Source of the DNA: Topomyia yanbarensis
Lineage: Eukaryota; Arthropoda; Insecta; Diptera; Culicidae
Length of the DNA stretch: 64,000 nt
Direction of reading: 5' to 3'
Assembly: GCF_030247195.1 (NCBI RefSeq)
Contig: NC_080670.1
Coordinates: 206,138,546 to 206,202,545 of the forward strand
Under the pieces are notes generated by a model, which was not told where the DNA came from, made no database searches, and was given only the letters and a program-made list of their open reading frames with translations. The translations under genes were made by a program, and so were the position numbers. Within the stretch, counting starts at the first letter, position 1; every line of letters begins with the position of its first letter. Below are positions 25,801 through 37,800 of this stretch, piece by piece.

Positions 25801-28800
25801 CTAAAAACGAGAAATAAAAGAGAGGGGCTAAATTGGGATATTTATCGTTTTTATGAAGGTATAAATAAGGGACATATAGGGGAAATCACGAGTTGCCAGC
25901 ATATCTCGGACTGGTACATTGGGTGGTCTACCTCGGGCCCGAAGGGATTCCTTTAACTGAGACCTAGCGTCACAATACCCGGCGCATACCCAGACAACGT
26001 GTTCGATGTCGTGATAGCCCTCGTCACAAGCGCACAGACTACTCTCCGCAAGCCCAATACGCCGCAAATGCGCATCCATGGTGTAGTGATTGGACATAAG
26101 TCGGGACATTACGCGAATAAAATCCCGACCCACATCCATCCCCCCGAACCAAGGCTTCGTTGATACCTTTGGGATAATCGAATGTAGCCATCGTCCAAGT
26201 TCCCCGTTGCTCCACGAGGTTTGCCAACTGTTGAGCGTCCTCTGACGACAAATACTAAAAAATTCGTTGAAGCAGATTGGTCTTTCGTATATGTCACCAT
26301 TTAATGCGCCCGCCTTTGCTAATGAGTCGGCCTTTTCATTGCCCGGGATAGAACAATGAGAGGGAACCCAAACAAAGGTAATCTGATAAGATTTTTCAGA
26401 TAACGTACACAAGGACTCCTGTATCATCCCCAGAAAATACGGGAGTTGCTTTTTTGGCTTCACCGCACGAAGAGCCTCGATAGAGCTGAGGCTGTCCGAA
26501 ACGATAAAGTAGTGATCTGTGGGCAGAGTGTCGATGATCCCAAGGGTGTACTGAATTGCAGCTAACTCTGCGACGTAAACTGAAGCGGGATCATTGAGCT
26601 TGTATGAAGCGGTGATAGTATTGTTGAAGATACCGAAGCCAGTGGACCCATCGAGATTTGATCCGTCAGTGTAAAACATTTTGTCGCAGTCGACTTCTCG
26701 GAATTTATTATAAAATATATTGGGGATCACCTGCGGGCGTATATGGTCCGGGATTCCACGAATCTCTTCCTTCATGGATGTGTCGAAGAATACAGTAGAA
26801 TCAGAAGTATCTAGGAAACGGACACGGTTGGGATTGTACGAAGAAGGATTGATGCTCTGTGCCATGTAGTCGAAGTACAAGGACATAAAACGGGTTTGAG
26901 AATTAAGCTCGACGAGCCTCTCGAAGTTTTGAATTACCAACGGGTTCAGAATGTCGCATCGGATGAGCAATCGATATGAGAGTTCCCAAAATCGATTTTT
27001 TAGCGGAAGAACGCCCGCCAGCACTTCGAGACTCATCGTATGGGTCGAGTGCATGCAACCCAAGGCAATGCGCAAGCAACGATACTGGATTCTCTCCAGT
27101 TTGATGAAGTGTATGTTCGCAGCGGAGCGGAAACAGAAACACCCGTACTCCATCACCGACAATATCGTTGTTTTGTACAGCCTGATTAGGTCTCCTGGAT
27201 GAGCACCCCACCATGTTCCAGTTATTGTTCGGAGAAAATTGATCCTTTGTTGGCATTTCTGTTTCAGATACCTAATGTGACATCCCCAGGTACCTTTAGA
27301 GTCGAACCAGACCCCGAGATATTTAAATGTGAAAACCTGGTTGATCGTTGCACCCATTAATAGAAGCTGGAGTTGCGCCGGCTCACGCTTTCTAGAAAAA
27401 ACAACCAACTCAGTTTTCTCCGTGGAGAACTCAATACCCAGCTGAAGAGCCCAAGCAGACAAATTGTCCAAGGTATTTTGTAATGGTCCTTGCAAGTCGG
27501 CAGCTTTGGGCCCTGTAACAGAGACCACACCGTCGTCTGCAAGTTGCCTTAGCGTGCATGAATTGGCAAGACAATCGTCAATGTCATTCACGTAAAAATT
27601 GTAGAGCAGGGGACTTAGACATGAGCCCTGGGGAAGACCCATGTAGCTAAATCGCGATGTTGTTAAATCGCCATGCGAAAAGTGCATGTGCTTTTCAGAC
27701 AACAGGTTTAGCAAAAAGTTATTTAAAATTGGCGAAAGACCATGCTGGTGCAGCTTCTCTGACAGAATGTTGATAGAAACTGAGTCAAAAGCCCCCTTAA
27801 TATCCAAGAAGACTGATGCCATCTGCTCTTTGTTAGCATAGGCCATTTGGATTTCTGTAGAAAGCAACGCAAGGCAATCGTTCGTCCCTTTGCCTTTGCG
27901 GAAGCCAAATTGTGTATCTGACAGTAAGCCATTTGCTTCAACCCAATTGTCGAGGCGAAACAAGATCATTTTCTCGAATAACTTCCGAATACAGGACAGC
28001 ATTGCAATCGGCCGATACGAGTTGTGGTCGGAGGCTGGTTTTCCTGGTTTTTGGATGGCGATGACCTTCACTTGCCTCCATTCATAAGGGACAATGTTAC
28101 CCTCAAGAAACTTGTTAAATAAATTCAACAAGCGCCTTTTTGCAGTGTCAGGCAGATTCTTCAGCAAGTTGAATTTAATTCTGTCTAACCCTGGGGCGTT
28201 ATTGTTGCACGATAAGAGAGCAAGTGAGAACTCCACCATCGAAAACGATGTTTCGTTCGCGGTATCGTGAGGAGACGCGGCGCGGCACGTTTTCTGTACC
28301 GGGACAGAGTCCGGACAGATCTTCTTGGCGAAAGCGAATATCCAACGGTTTGAATATTCTACGTTCTCGTTGGTACTATTACGGTTACGCATACGTCGAG
28401 CCGTACCCCAAAGAGTGCTCATCGCTGTTTCTCTCGTTAACCCGTCGACGAACCGGCGCCAATAACTGCGTTTTTTGGCTTTCATTAGACTCTTCATTCG
28501 CCTTTCTAACGACGCGTACTGTTGATAGCTAGCGGGTAACCCGTCTTCCCGGAAGGCCTTATATGCAGTGGATTTTTCCGCGTACAGCTCTGAGCACTCT
28601 TTATCCCACCACAGGGTGGGAGACCGTCCATGGGTATTCGCGCTGGGTACTGGTTTAGTCTGAGCTTGATTCGCACTGTCGAGAATCAAGCCAGCCAAAA
28701 ACCTGTACTCTTCCTCCGGAGGAAGTTCTTGAGTGGATTCGATTTTAACGGATATCGCGGTCGCGTAACTCTTCCAATCAATGTTCCGTGTGAGGTCATA

Positions 28801-31800
28801 CGAGCCATTGATTGTTTTCGATGGTCTTGAACCGTTAGCAATTGAAATCACGATAGGCAAATGATCGCTACCGTGGGGATCAGGGATCACCTTCCACATG
28901 CAATCTAACTGTAGCGATGTCGAGCAAAGCGATAAATCCAACGCGCTTGCGCGTGCTGGTGGTGTAGGAATCCGCGTCATTTCTCCCGTGTTTAAGATGG
29001 TCATGTTGAAATTATCGCAAAGATCTTGGATTAATGTTGATCTATTATCATCATGAAGACAGCCCCATACCGTACCGTGCGAGTTAAAGTCTCCCAGAAC
29101 TAGCCGCGGTGCCGGTAAGGATTCCGTGATATTATAAAGCGTTCGGTGCCCTACCGAGGCTCTAGGAGGAATGTAGATGGAAGCAATGCAAAGGTCTTTA
29201 CCTTTGATTAAAACTTGACAAGCGACAATTTCAATGCCTGGTGTCGAAGGGAGGTTAATTCGGTTGAAAGAATAGCACTTTTTGATCCCCAAAAGTACTC
29301 CTCCATAGGGGTTTTCTCGATCCAGCCGAATTATATTAAAGTCGTGGAAGTTGAGATTTATATCGGAAGTTAACCAAGTTTCACATAATGCGAAAGCATC
29401 ACATTTTAAACTATTTAGTAAAAATTTAAAGGAATCGATTTTCGGGAGGATACTTCTGCTGTTCCACTGTAGAACAGTGATCGAATCGGTGACCTCGTTC
29501 GATGACTTAGCCATCGAAGGATACGATCGCTGCAAGGAGGGGCCATTTAGTAGTCAACTGCTTCAAAAATGTTTGCACTATAGGGAGAAAACGTATCAGA
29601 AGGCTTTTAAGAGGATCAGTAACATTGAAAGCTGTGAAAATTAAGTCCACTATGTCAGAAAATTTCATTAGTCCGCTACTGGACTGAGTATCTGTTTGAA
29701 AAAAGGGGACACTTGGGGTTTTGGATGTCCCTGGAAGTGGTGGGTACTCCTTGTTAGAATTAATATTTCCAAGTCCTGGAGCAAATTGCTTCGGCTTTTG
29801 TGCATCACTTCCGTTGGATTTATTGGTTGTAGATGGCGCACTCTGAGTGGACGACACCTTGGCACCCTTACGAGGCAATGTAGGGGAGGCTGGATTTCTC
29901 CTCTTCCTGGATTCCCCTGGGTTAACTAAAGATGTTCCCTCTCGTGGGTCGTCAGATTCTTGCTCAACGTTAGCCAAACCAGCATAGGGATTTTCGGACA
30001 GGACAGATGGCGAAGCATTCTTTAGCATTTCAGCATAAGAACGCCTTGAGCGTTCCTTAAGGGAGCGCTTAATTTTATCCCCGCGCTGCTTGTACGCAGG
30101 ACATGATTTAAGAGCATGTGAAGGGCCCCCGCAGCAAATACACTTTTCAGTTTCTTTGTCGCAAGAGTCATCCTCATGCTCTCCTTCGCATTTGCCGCAT
30201 CGTTTCTTATTTCCACAATATGTGGCTGTGTGGCCCAACTGCTTGCAATTGCTGCAGTTCATGACCCGCGGTACGAACAGGCGAACTGGTAGGCGAACCT
30301 TGTCAAGGAGGATGTAGTTGGGAAGAGAGGACCCGGCGAATGTCACCCGAATCGAGCCTGATAGAGAGTAGGTAGTCTTACCTCCCTCGGTGTTTGCGGT
30401 ATACAATTGTTTGCATTCTAAGATCTTAATCTGTTCAAGAGAGGGGTCCTTAAAGCAGCCAACCCCGTGCTCCAACAGTTCTTCGCATTTCAGGCCCGGT
30501 TCGGACACTACCCCATCGATTTCACAGGCCACACAAGGCACGTACGCTTTAAATTCCCGCGTAAAGCGCTCACAGCAAGCAATCGCGTTTGCCTGGCCGA
30601 GATCACTCACTAGAACACGTATCTTGTTTGCCCGAACACGTGTTATCTGAGTTACGGCCGGGTAATTAGCAGTCAAATCTCGAGAAAGTTTTAATATATT
30701 AACCGGTTTCTCTCCGGTCCGAAAATATACCACCCATGGCCCAGAGGAACCTTCTGGGTACTGCTTTATACGGGGAGCAATGCGAGTATTAGGGGGATCA
30801 GGGACTTCCATGATTACATCAGATGGTATTTCGCCCTCGGCCATTTAAGCACGAGGGCAGAGCGTTATATAAACGGGAATGTGTCTTATTATTTGATTAC
30901 AAGGTAGAGTAAAAGTAGGGAAAAGGAAAGAAAGGAAACGAGGAAAAAAAAATAAAGCAAAACTTATCTGTAAACAACGTCGATTGTTCCGCACCAGCGA
31001 AAACAATGTACTGGATTTACTGCCGGCACCAGCAGAATGGTAGCTAACGAACGAACAAAGGATGACCTTGAATCACTGAATTTACACACCGAACACCACT
31101 GTGAAATATAACGATCCGTTCCGTTCAAAGGTTGGGAGACGTATGTCATATAGCTTATGTCCCGTTTAGCTCCTGTCATTAAGCTCCCAGCCTTATCGAG
31201 ATCTACACGAATAGTGCCCAGCGGTGAACTCACCCTACTCTGACTGAGAGTTCCCAGACGGAGGAATTTCTCCCGACATCGATACCTGCTTCCTTGAGCC
31301 ATTTAGTTGCCAGCTTTATCGAGATCTACTTGGATATCCAGCGGGGAACTACCCTAACCCGAGTGAGAATTCCCTGGTAGCGGAATTTCTTTCGGTACCG
31401 ATGCCTGTTTCGTGAGCCAGTTAGCTCCCAGTTTTGTCGCGATATATAGTCGGATAGTACACGGCGGTGAATCTACCCTACCGTGAATTCCTCGGCGAGA
31501 CCGATGTTCGTTTCTGCGAGCCATTTAGATCACCGGTTCATCCCGATTTACTCGATATAGTCCCTGGCGGTGGACCCAACCTACTCAGCGGGCTAGCCAA
31601 TAGATGCTGAGGTCTGTCCAGCGATTCCCGGTGGAGCGTAGCTTCCGAATCACCGGCGCCCCAACGACTCACTGCTAGCTATTCGACGCTATCTACTGAA
31701 CGACAGCCTGTAAGAACAGTAAAGAACGCCTGACATGTACGACAAGTCGTCGTTATTCCGTCTTCTGCCATGAAAATCGACCCGGAGATCTGACAGATTC

Positions 31801-34800
31801 CGGAAGCGGTAGGTGCTAGCTGACATGAAATCCCATGTACCGGGCCAGATTGATATGCCGGTCGATGCAGAGTTGTTTGACTACCCCTGGTTGCTACTTC
31901 GATATCGATCTGGACTAGCTGAAGTTTCACAGAGAATAAGTAGATAATTCTGCTTGGGAATAGCGAAACATCTTTCAATGTGCAACTCCTGGTAATCCTA
32001 AAGTGTTTATTGATCAATACCGGCGCCGGCCAGGCCCGAACGTAGATCGCGGAAGGAAAGGGAAGGAATGGTTAGTCCGATACTTGCTTTTCCAAGGGCC
32101 GCATATACTACAGCGCACTCCACATGTATCACAGGAGCTGGATATTTTTGTTAGTAAGAGTATAGAAGTTGGATCACTTCTTCTTTACCGACGCCAGAGA
32201 GGTGACTCTACTATCTGGACCAAATATGGATCCATCCACTCATGGACCTGGGACCAACGGCTTTACTTCCCTTCCGAAGGAACACGTGACCAGATTTTTT
32301 CTCATCAGAAAAATCTGGCGGGCACGCTTACCACTCAACCACCGGCGCCGTCTTTTGAAGTGGGACCCACGCCGAATTCTTATGAACAACTAACTAACCT
32401 ACAAAGGCAGGCGAACTTTATAGGAGTTTATAGTCGAAACAAAGAGTTGATGCCGTGAAAGCGCTGAACATGTCGGAGAATCCCGGAAGCAGTTGCGATT
32501 TGTAGCGTTATCAATGAACTGAAGGGTTGTGCCGAGGGCTGAGCCCGAGAATCCGGGATTCGTCCGCTTGAGTCTACTACACTCCACACTACTGCATAAT
32601 ATGATACGGCAGCTAAGAGGTGTTGGATGCTTCGGGAGAAAATAGCCCCACTGAAAGAAGGGAAACAGCTGCCGAAAAACTGGATCCCAGTACTGGAAAA
32701 AAACGTGCGAACTATAACGCGTTACTGTAAGGGATTCCGCTTGAGTATCAAGAGAAGCAGCTGAGTTTCAAGGACAGTCACTTGGAATACTTTAGGATCC
32801 TGTTGGAGACGATTTCATGGTCTTCGTGAAACCTGTGATTTTTTTGAGTTCGAATGGCTTGCTGGCGCCAACAATAGTGGTAGCCGGGCTGGATCGAATG
32901 ATCCATTTCTCCGGGAGGAGCTACGCACAGGGTTGGAGCTTCAACGATTTCGCTGATGCATCCAAGTTAGCCTATGGGTATTGTACATATATGAGTAATG
33001 TTAGGAATGGACGGTAAACGTACGCCTGATTTGAGGTATGTCAAGAATTATGGTCATGAAAGAATCCCAACGGGTTGTAACAGCGAATGCGATGCCTACT
33101 GAAATTACATCACTTGAATTGTGTGCTGCATTGCTGTTAGCTACGCTCATGGATAAAATGCACGAATCCGTATCGTTACAAACCGTTAAGGTTATGCATC
33201 AATCCGATTCGAAAATTGGAGGTTGGAGAGATTGAAGAACACACCAAATCGTCGGGTTGCTAAAAACCTGTATATCTACGTATTAAGCGCCAGTGCAATC
33301 CTCAGAAGGCCATGGTGACTGTTGTCTTGCAAAATGTTTATAAGGATGAAATTGCTTATAGAAGAATCTAACAAACAAGGGAAAACAACGAAATTCGAAA
33401 CGGATTTTTGACGAAAACAAGAGGCATCTGCGTGCCGGCGGTCACATACGAAACTACGCTCATAGTCCAGAAGATTAGAAAAATCCAATGCTGATAATCA
33501 CTTCACTGAAATCTTGGTCGAAAATCGACACTGAGAACACCTTCAGTCTGTTTGAACGGACTGCTGGCCTGTGCACCCCAAACGAACCATTCATGGTTTT
33601 CCCGAATAATATCGTAGACAGCTTTCGAACCAATCCAAGAGATGTACTGCAGTATTTAGGTGACCATCCGAGCTACCTAGTTACTGCAGTCCAACGACTT
33701 TTTGACAAAGCAGAACTGGTATGGACTATGCGGGACCTTTCGTCATAAAGGTTGGACGATTGAACTCATATGTATTTAGTTGGCCGATGTGCGAACCTAT
33801 CGGAAGTGACCTCCGATAATGGGAGAAACTTGGAGCTGTTTAAGCTGCTGCGGACTCAAATATCTAGTGACAAAGTGAACGAGCTCTGACGGTTTATAGG
33901 AATCAAAAAGAGGAATTTTGGAGTTTATCGTGAAATGTATCAAGAGCCATCTGTACAAGACCTTGAATGAGAGGGACTTGACATATGAAGAGATGAGTAG
34001 GGTACTGATCCAGATAGAAGATGCACAAAACTCACGACCTGTTGTGCAATCGAGAAATATCCCTTTTGAATACGAAGCTCTGAGTCCCGAAGACTCCTTA
34101 GTTGAACGGAACCACTATACGATGATCTGAAGGACTGTTCATCGCGGTACCAACTGCTGCAGAAACGCATGCAGCACAGTGGTACAAGGATTTCATCAAA
34201 CCGCAGAGCAGATTGCTGGTCATTATGAAGGAGTATGCTGTCACCTAAAACATGGAAACTGGGCGTAAAATTCCTACCCCTATTTGATTTCATAAGAGTT
34301 AGGGAGAGTTTACTCTACAACAAGCAGAAGGAGAAAGGAGTAGGGAAAAAAATTGAACTGAAAAAAATTATAACTACGGTCCACGCATTTCGTGCCATTG
34401 ACTATTTGCGGGACACTAACGAAAAATAAACTTCAGTATATCGACCATATATCTATAAGTAATAAGAGATACTTAGCTTTGAATTGTCGCCTTTAAAACA
34501 ACCGTCATTCTTCAGGATTTAAAAACTGCATCACAAGCCATTGGTCTTTGTTCTAACTTTCTTCAACAACATTTTTACGAGTTACTCGAATATAGGCAGC
34601 TGTTAGACACCTTCCAGTTGCGCATAAATTGCTTTTGGAGTCTCAATTCGTGCTGATCGTGCACGTTGATGGTGCGATAGTTGGTGAAACAGCCTTTAAC
34701 CCTTGTTACCCCATCCTCTCGTTGATCACCTGCCACTTGATCACGTTTTGGCTCATCTTGCCGAATATTATAAAGTCGAATCACAAGTCCTTCGTTGTCT

Positions 34801-37800
34801 CTTCGCTTTGATAGAATATAGACACAATGCCAGCTTCCTCACACCTTCTGTCCCACTTTCTGCAAAGTTACGGAGTTGAAGTTTGCATCACGTTGATCAA
34901 GTCTCGGGAAGCCAAGAGATTTTCAGTGCCAGGTTCCATGTTTCCAATCGTAGTTCTTTTTCTGGCTCGTGGATCCTGTCCAATTGTGTCGAACCGCTTT
35001 TCTTCTTTGAGTATTCGGAACATGTTTTACGGATAGCTTGTTGGGCCTGTTTCAACTCCATTATTTCTTATCGTAGCGCCTCCTTGTGGGGTTTCCCCAC
35101 ATAACTGATACCTGCAACAGGTATTTAGCTTTGACGATGGCAGGATGTACAAAGGTCGTGGCTGATTGAAATCACCACACACTAGAATCACGTCATTGCG
35201 TGAGCCCTCACAACACAGTCCGAAACAGATGAAGTGATGAGATGAGCAACTTCCTACCTCGCGCGGTGACAGTCGCACACACTTGCTCTGAGACGCAATT
35301 ATTCACCGTTTCGATTTCGGAGCAAGCATGCTCTTGTGATACTGCAATCAAAACGCCACCTATTGCGGAGGCTATTTTCACCATGACGGATGTTCCGAAA
35401 AGCCGCAGTGAGTTTATCTCGTCGATTTTTATCCTCAAATCCCGAACGTTCCGATAATATAATACTCTCGTCGTAATCATCCTGTGCGAATGTCTGCGTC
35501 ATTTCACATTTTCAATTGGCAATAATCGTATAAAAATCGTTCCAGAAGCTCTTCGATAGCAGCAGATGTAGATATCTTCATTTAGTCGCCTTCTGAATAT
35601 AAACTTAAGAGTAGTCAGTTGTTGGTAAAGTTTCGTCGTTTCGCAGTTGACAGATTTTGTACTTCTTGTGCTTTACTGTACTGATATTCTGAAGTAGAGG
35701 TCTCACCTTTTCCGCATTATCAAATTTCTTGGCGTCTTCACTGGACAGAATTCTTCATATCGGGAGAAAAACGCTTCGATTGTTACCGCGGCATCCGCAT
35801 CGTACGAAAGTTCCTAACATCCGCTTGATAAGAATTCGATGATGAACTCCTGGCTGATTCCTTCATCTTTAGACAACTTCAACTGACTTGGCAAGCTTCG
35901 GTCTCCTTGCTCCAGGTGACGATGGTTAGCCACGAAGTGATCGATAATGTTCTGTTGTTTTTGAAGAAAACTCAGGAGCACTTGCTGAAGATCTGGGCTC
36001 ATGATTAGTATAGTCGAACAGTCTCCATCGCCACAAATTGTTATATTTCGCAGGATCTTTCAAATGTGTGTGATATTATCAGTACGGTAATAATTTTTAT
36101 TCGGTGTTTGTTCATCATTTATCGGAGGAAGTTGATTTCTTTGGTTACCTTATTCTTCGTCGAAAACTGAAACTAAAGAACGGGAATTATAATCAAAGAC
36201 TATTATAATTATATTAGGACATTTTACCAGAGCGGTGGAATTCGTGTCGAGATTATTTTGCTTGCTTGTTACATGGACGATGGTAAAACAAAGTATTTTA
36301 CACCAGCCTATCTGAGAAAGAACAAAACAAGTATTCTAAACATTTTCCAATAAATATTATCGAAACTAGAAATTGCGCGTAGCTTTAAATATAGTGGCTT
36401 AAAACGCAGTTTTTTTGCCGCCTTTACGACAGGCGACTTGCAGTATCATTCATAGCTTTCTGAGTCGATCTACTAAGCTCAGTATAATACAGCCCCATCC
36501 GTCCGTTCCTAAACAAAAACAATACTTTCTGGTCAGACACCCAACTGAGTAGCCTCCCTGTAAAGCGAGAACGAGGACCAACAACAAAGTAGTAAAGCTT
36601 GTGGTCATAAAATGAAATCACCCGTGCTACTGATAACGGACTGTGGCGTAACGCGATTGCATTTTTCCACACTCTAAAATAGCACACGTAGCTCAACGTT
36701 ATCAGCTATTATGATCGACAATGTTACCGATCCCAGATACGTCCATTTGTAAAAAGGCCACTCCAGCAGACATCAATTCTTCCTGAAATCTGTTACCAGC
36801 TCTAGCTGTACAGTTTACAGCGCACAACCGCGCAATCGATATAAACCAGAAATGTCGTGATCTTAAATATTCTATTTCTACTGTGCGACCTTGTCCAGCA
36901 ACACAATAAGCCGCTAAGTCGATGCCCTGCAAGTTGCAATCGCGAACGCAATACGAGCGCAGCAGTGCATTTGCATTTGAACACACCTCCTCTTCAAAGC
37001 AATACAAATCAACCCGTACCGCGAGCTCATACTCGGTACGTGGGAAGAATTCGATGTCACACCACTCTTGAGCGATGACGACGACGACGAAGAAGAAGAA
37101 GCTCTGCCACAAACCATCCAATCCTATTAAGAGTCAGCGATAATGAGGTGGACAGAATATTGTGTACCTTCCTCTTGCAGCAGCAACACAACGTGGTCGT
37201 CGTCGTCGTCGACGACGCCGTGACTTGTTTACTAAACGGGTAACAATGAAAATTTATGATGTGACTAATGTACCGGCTAATAAACTACTACACAGACAAA
37301 ATGGCACGGCTTTAAGCCGCGCTTTTCTTGTAAGTAGAAATTTTGAACCCTCTACCAACATCAAATTGTTTTTTTCTTTGTAGATTTTTAAACTAATTTT
37401 ACTGATATGTAATCTATGAAACGTGATCAAAATTATTTCCTAATCAAAATTTACCAACAAGTATCAAACGACCCAGAAAGGGTTGACTGATCTTTGTCTC
37501 GGGATAGCACAGTAGAAAGACAGTAGACTGCCTGCCTGCCAGCCGGAGGAGCCGGCGCTATTTTTAAACTATATTTCATACTACATTACACCGACGCTGG
37601 CGACGTTGTTATTGTTGCTGTTTAACGCGAACCACCAATACGCGCACTCCTCTATAATAGTAATATTAATAGGGAACTAGAGTCTCTATAGAACATCGGG
37701 GGTGCGGGCGAACCGGTTTTATTGTTATTTTGATTCGACTGGCGTGATTTAGCGCGTTGTTGTGGGAATGGCTGTGCAAAGTGCACCTTTCACAACAAAG

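Larger units (their letters stand above)
24961..31144 (-). mobile_element. Full-length I-clade non-LTR retrotransposon in Pdcd4 intron 3
   Basis: The element is bounded by a 14-base direct duplication, GTCATATAGCTTAT, at 24947-24960 and 31145-31158. Its 3' end on the minus strand is a 19-base A run (24961-24979) preceded by AATAAA-like signals. From 5' to 3' it has a leader of about 300 bases, ORF1 (gag-like with three CCHC knuckles), ORF2 (endonuclease, reverse transcriptase, RNase H) and a 3' UTR of about 870 bases with internal repeats. Two ORFs, CCHC knuckles and an RNase H domain after the reverse transcriptase indicate the I clade (or a close RNase H-bearing clade) rather than Jockey. 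Both frames are open with catalytic residues in place, so the copy looks young and possibly competent. Length 6184 bases. Confidence 0.93.

Noticed and set aside
30964..31302. 112-codon minus-strand frame upstream of ORF1
   Set aside because: It crosses the element 5' end and target duplication into the tandem array, so it cannot be an element gene.
37196..37216. CRISPR-like or regulatory repeat
   Set aside because: It is a plain trinucleotide tract; there are no spaced repeats and the genome is eukaryotic.
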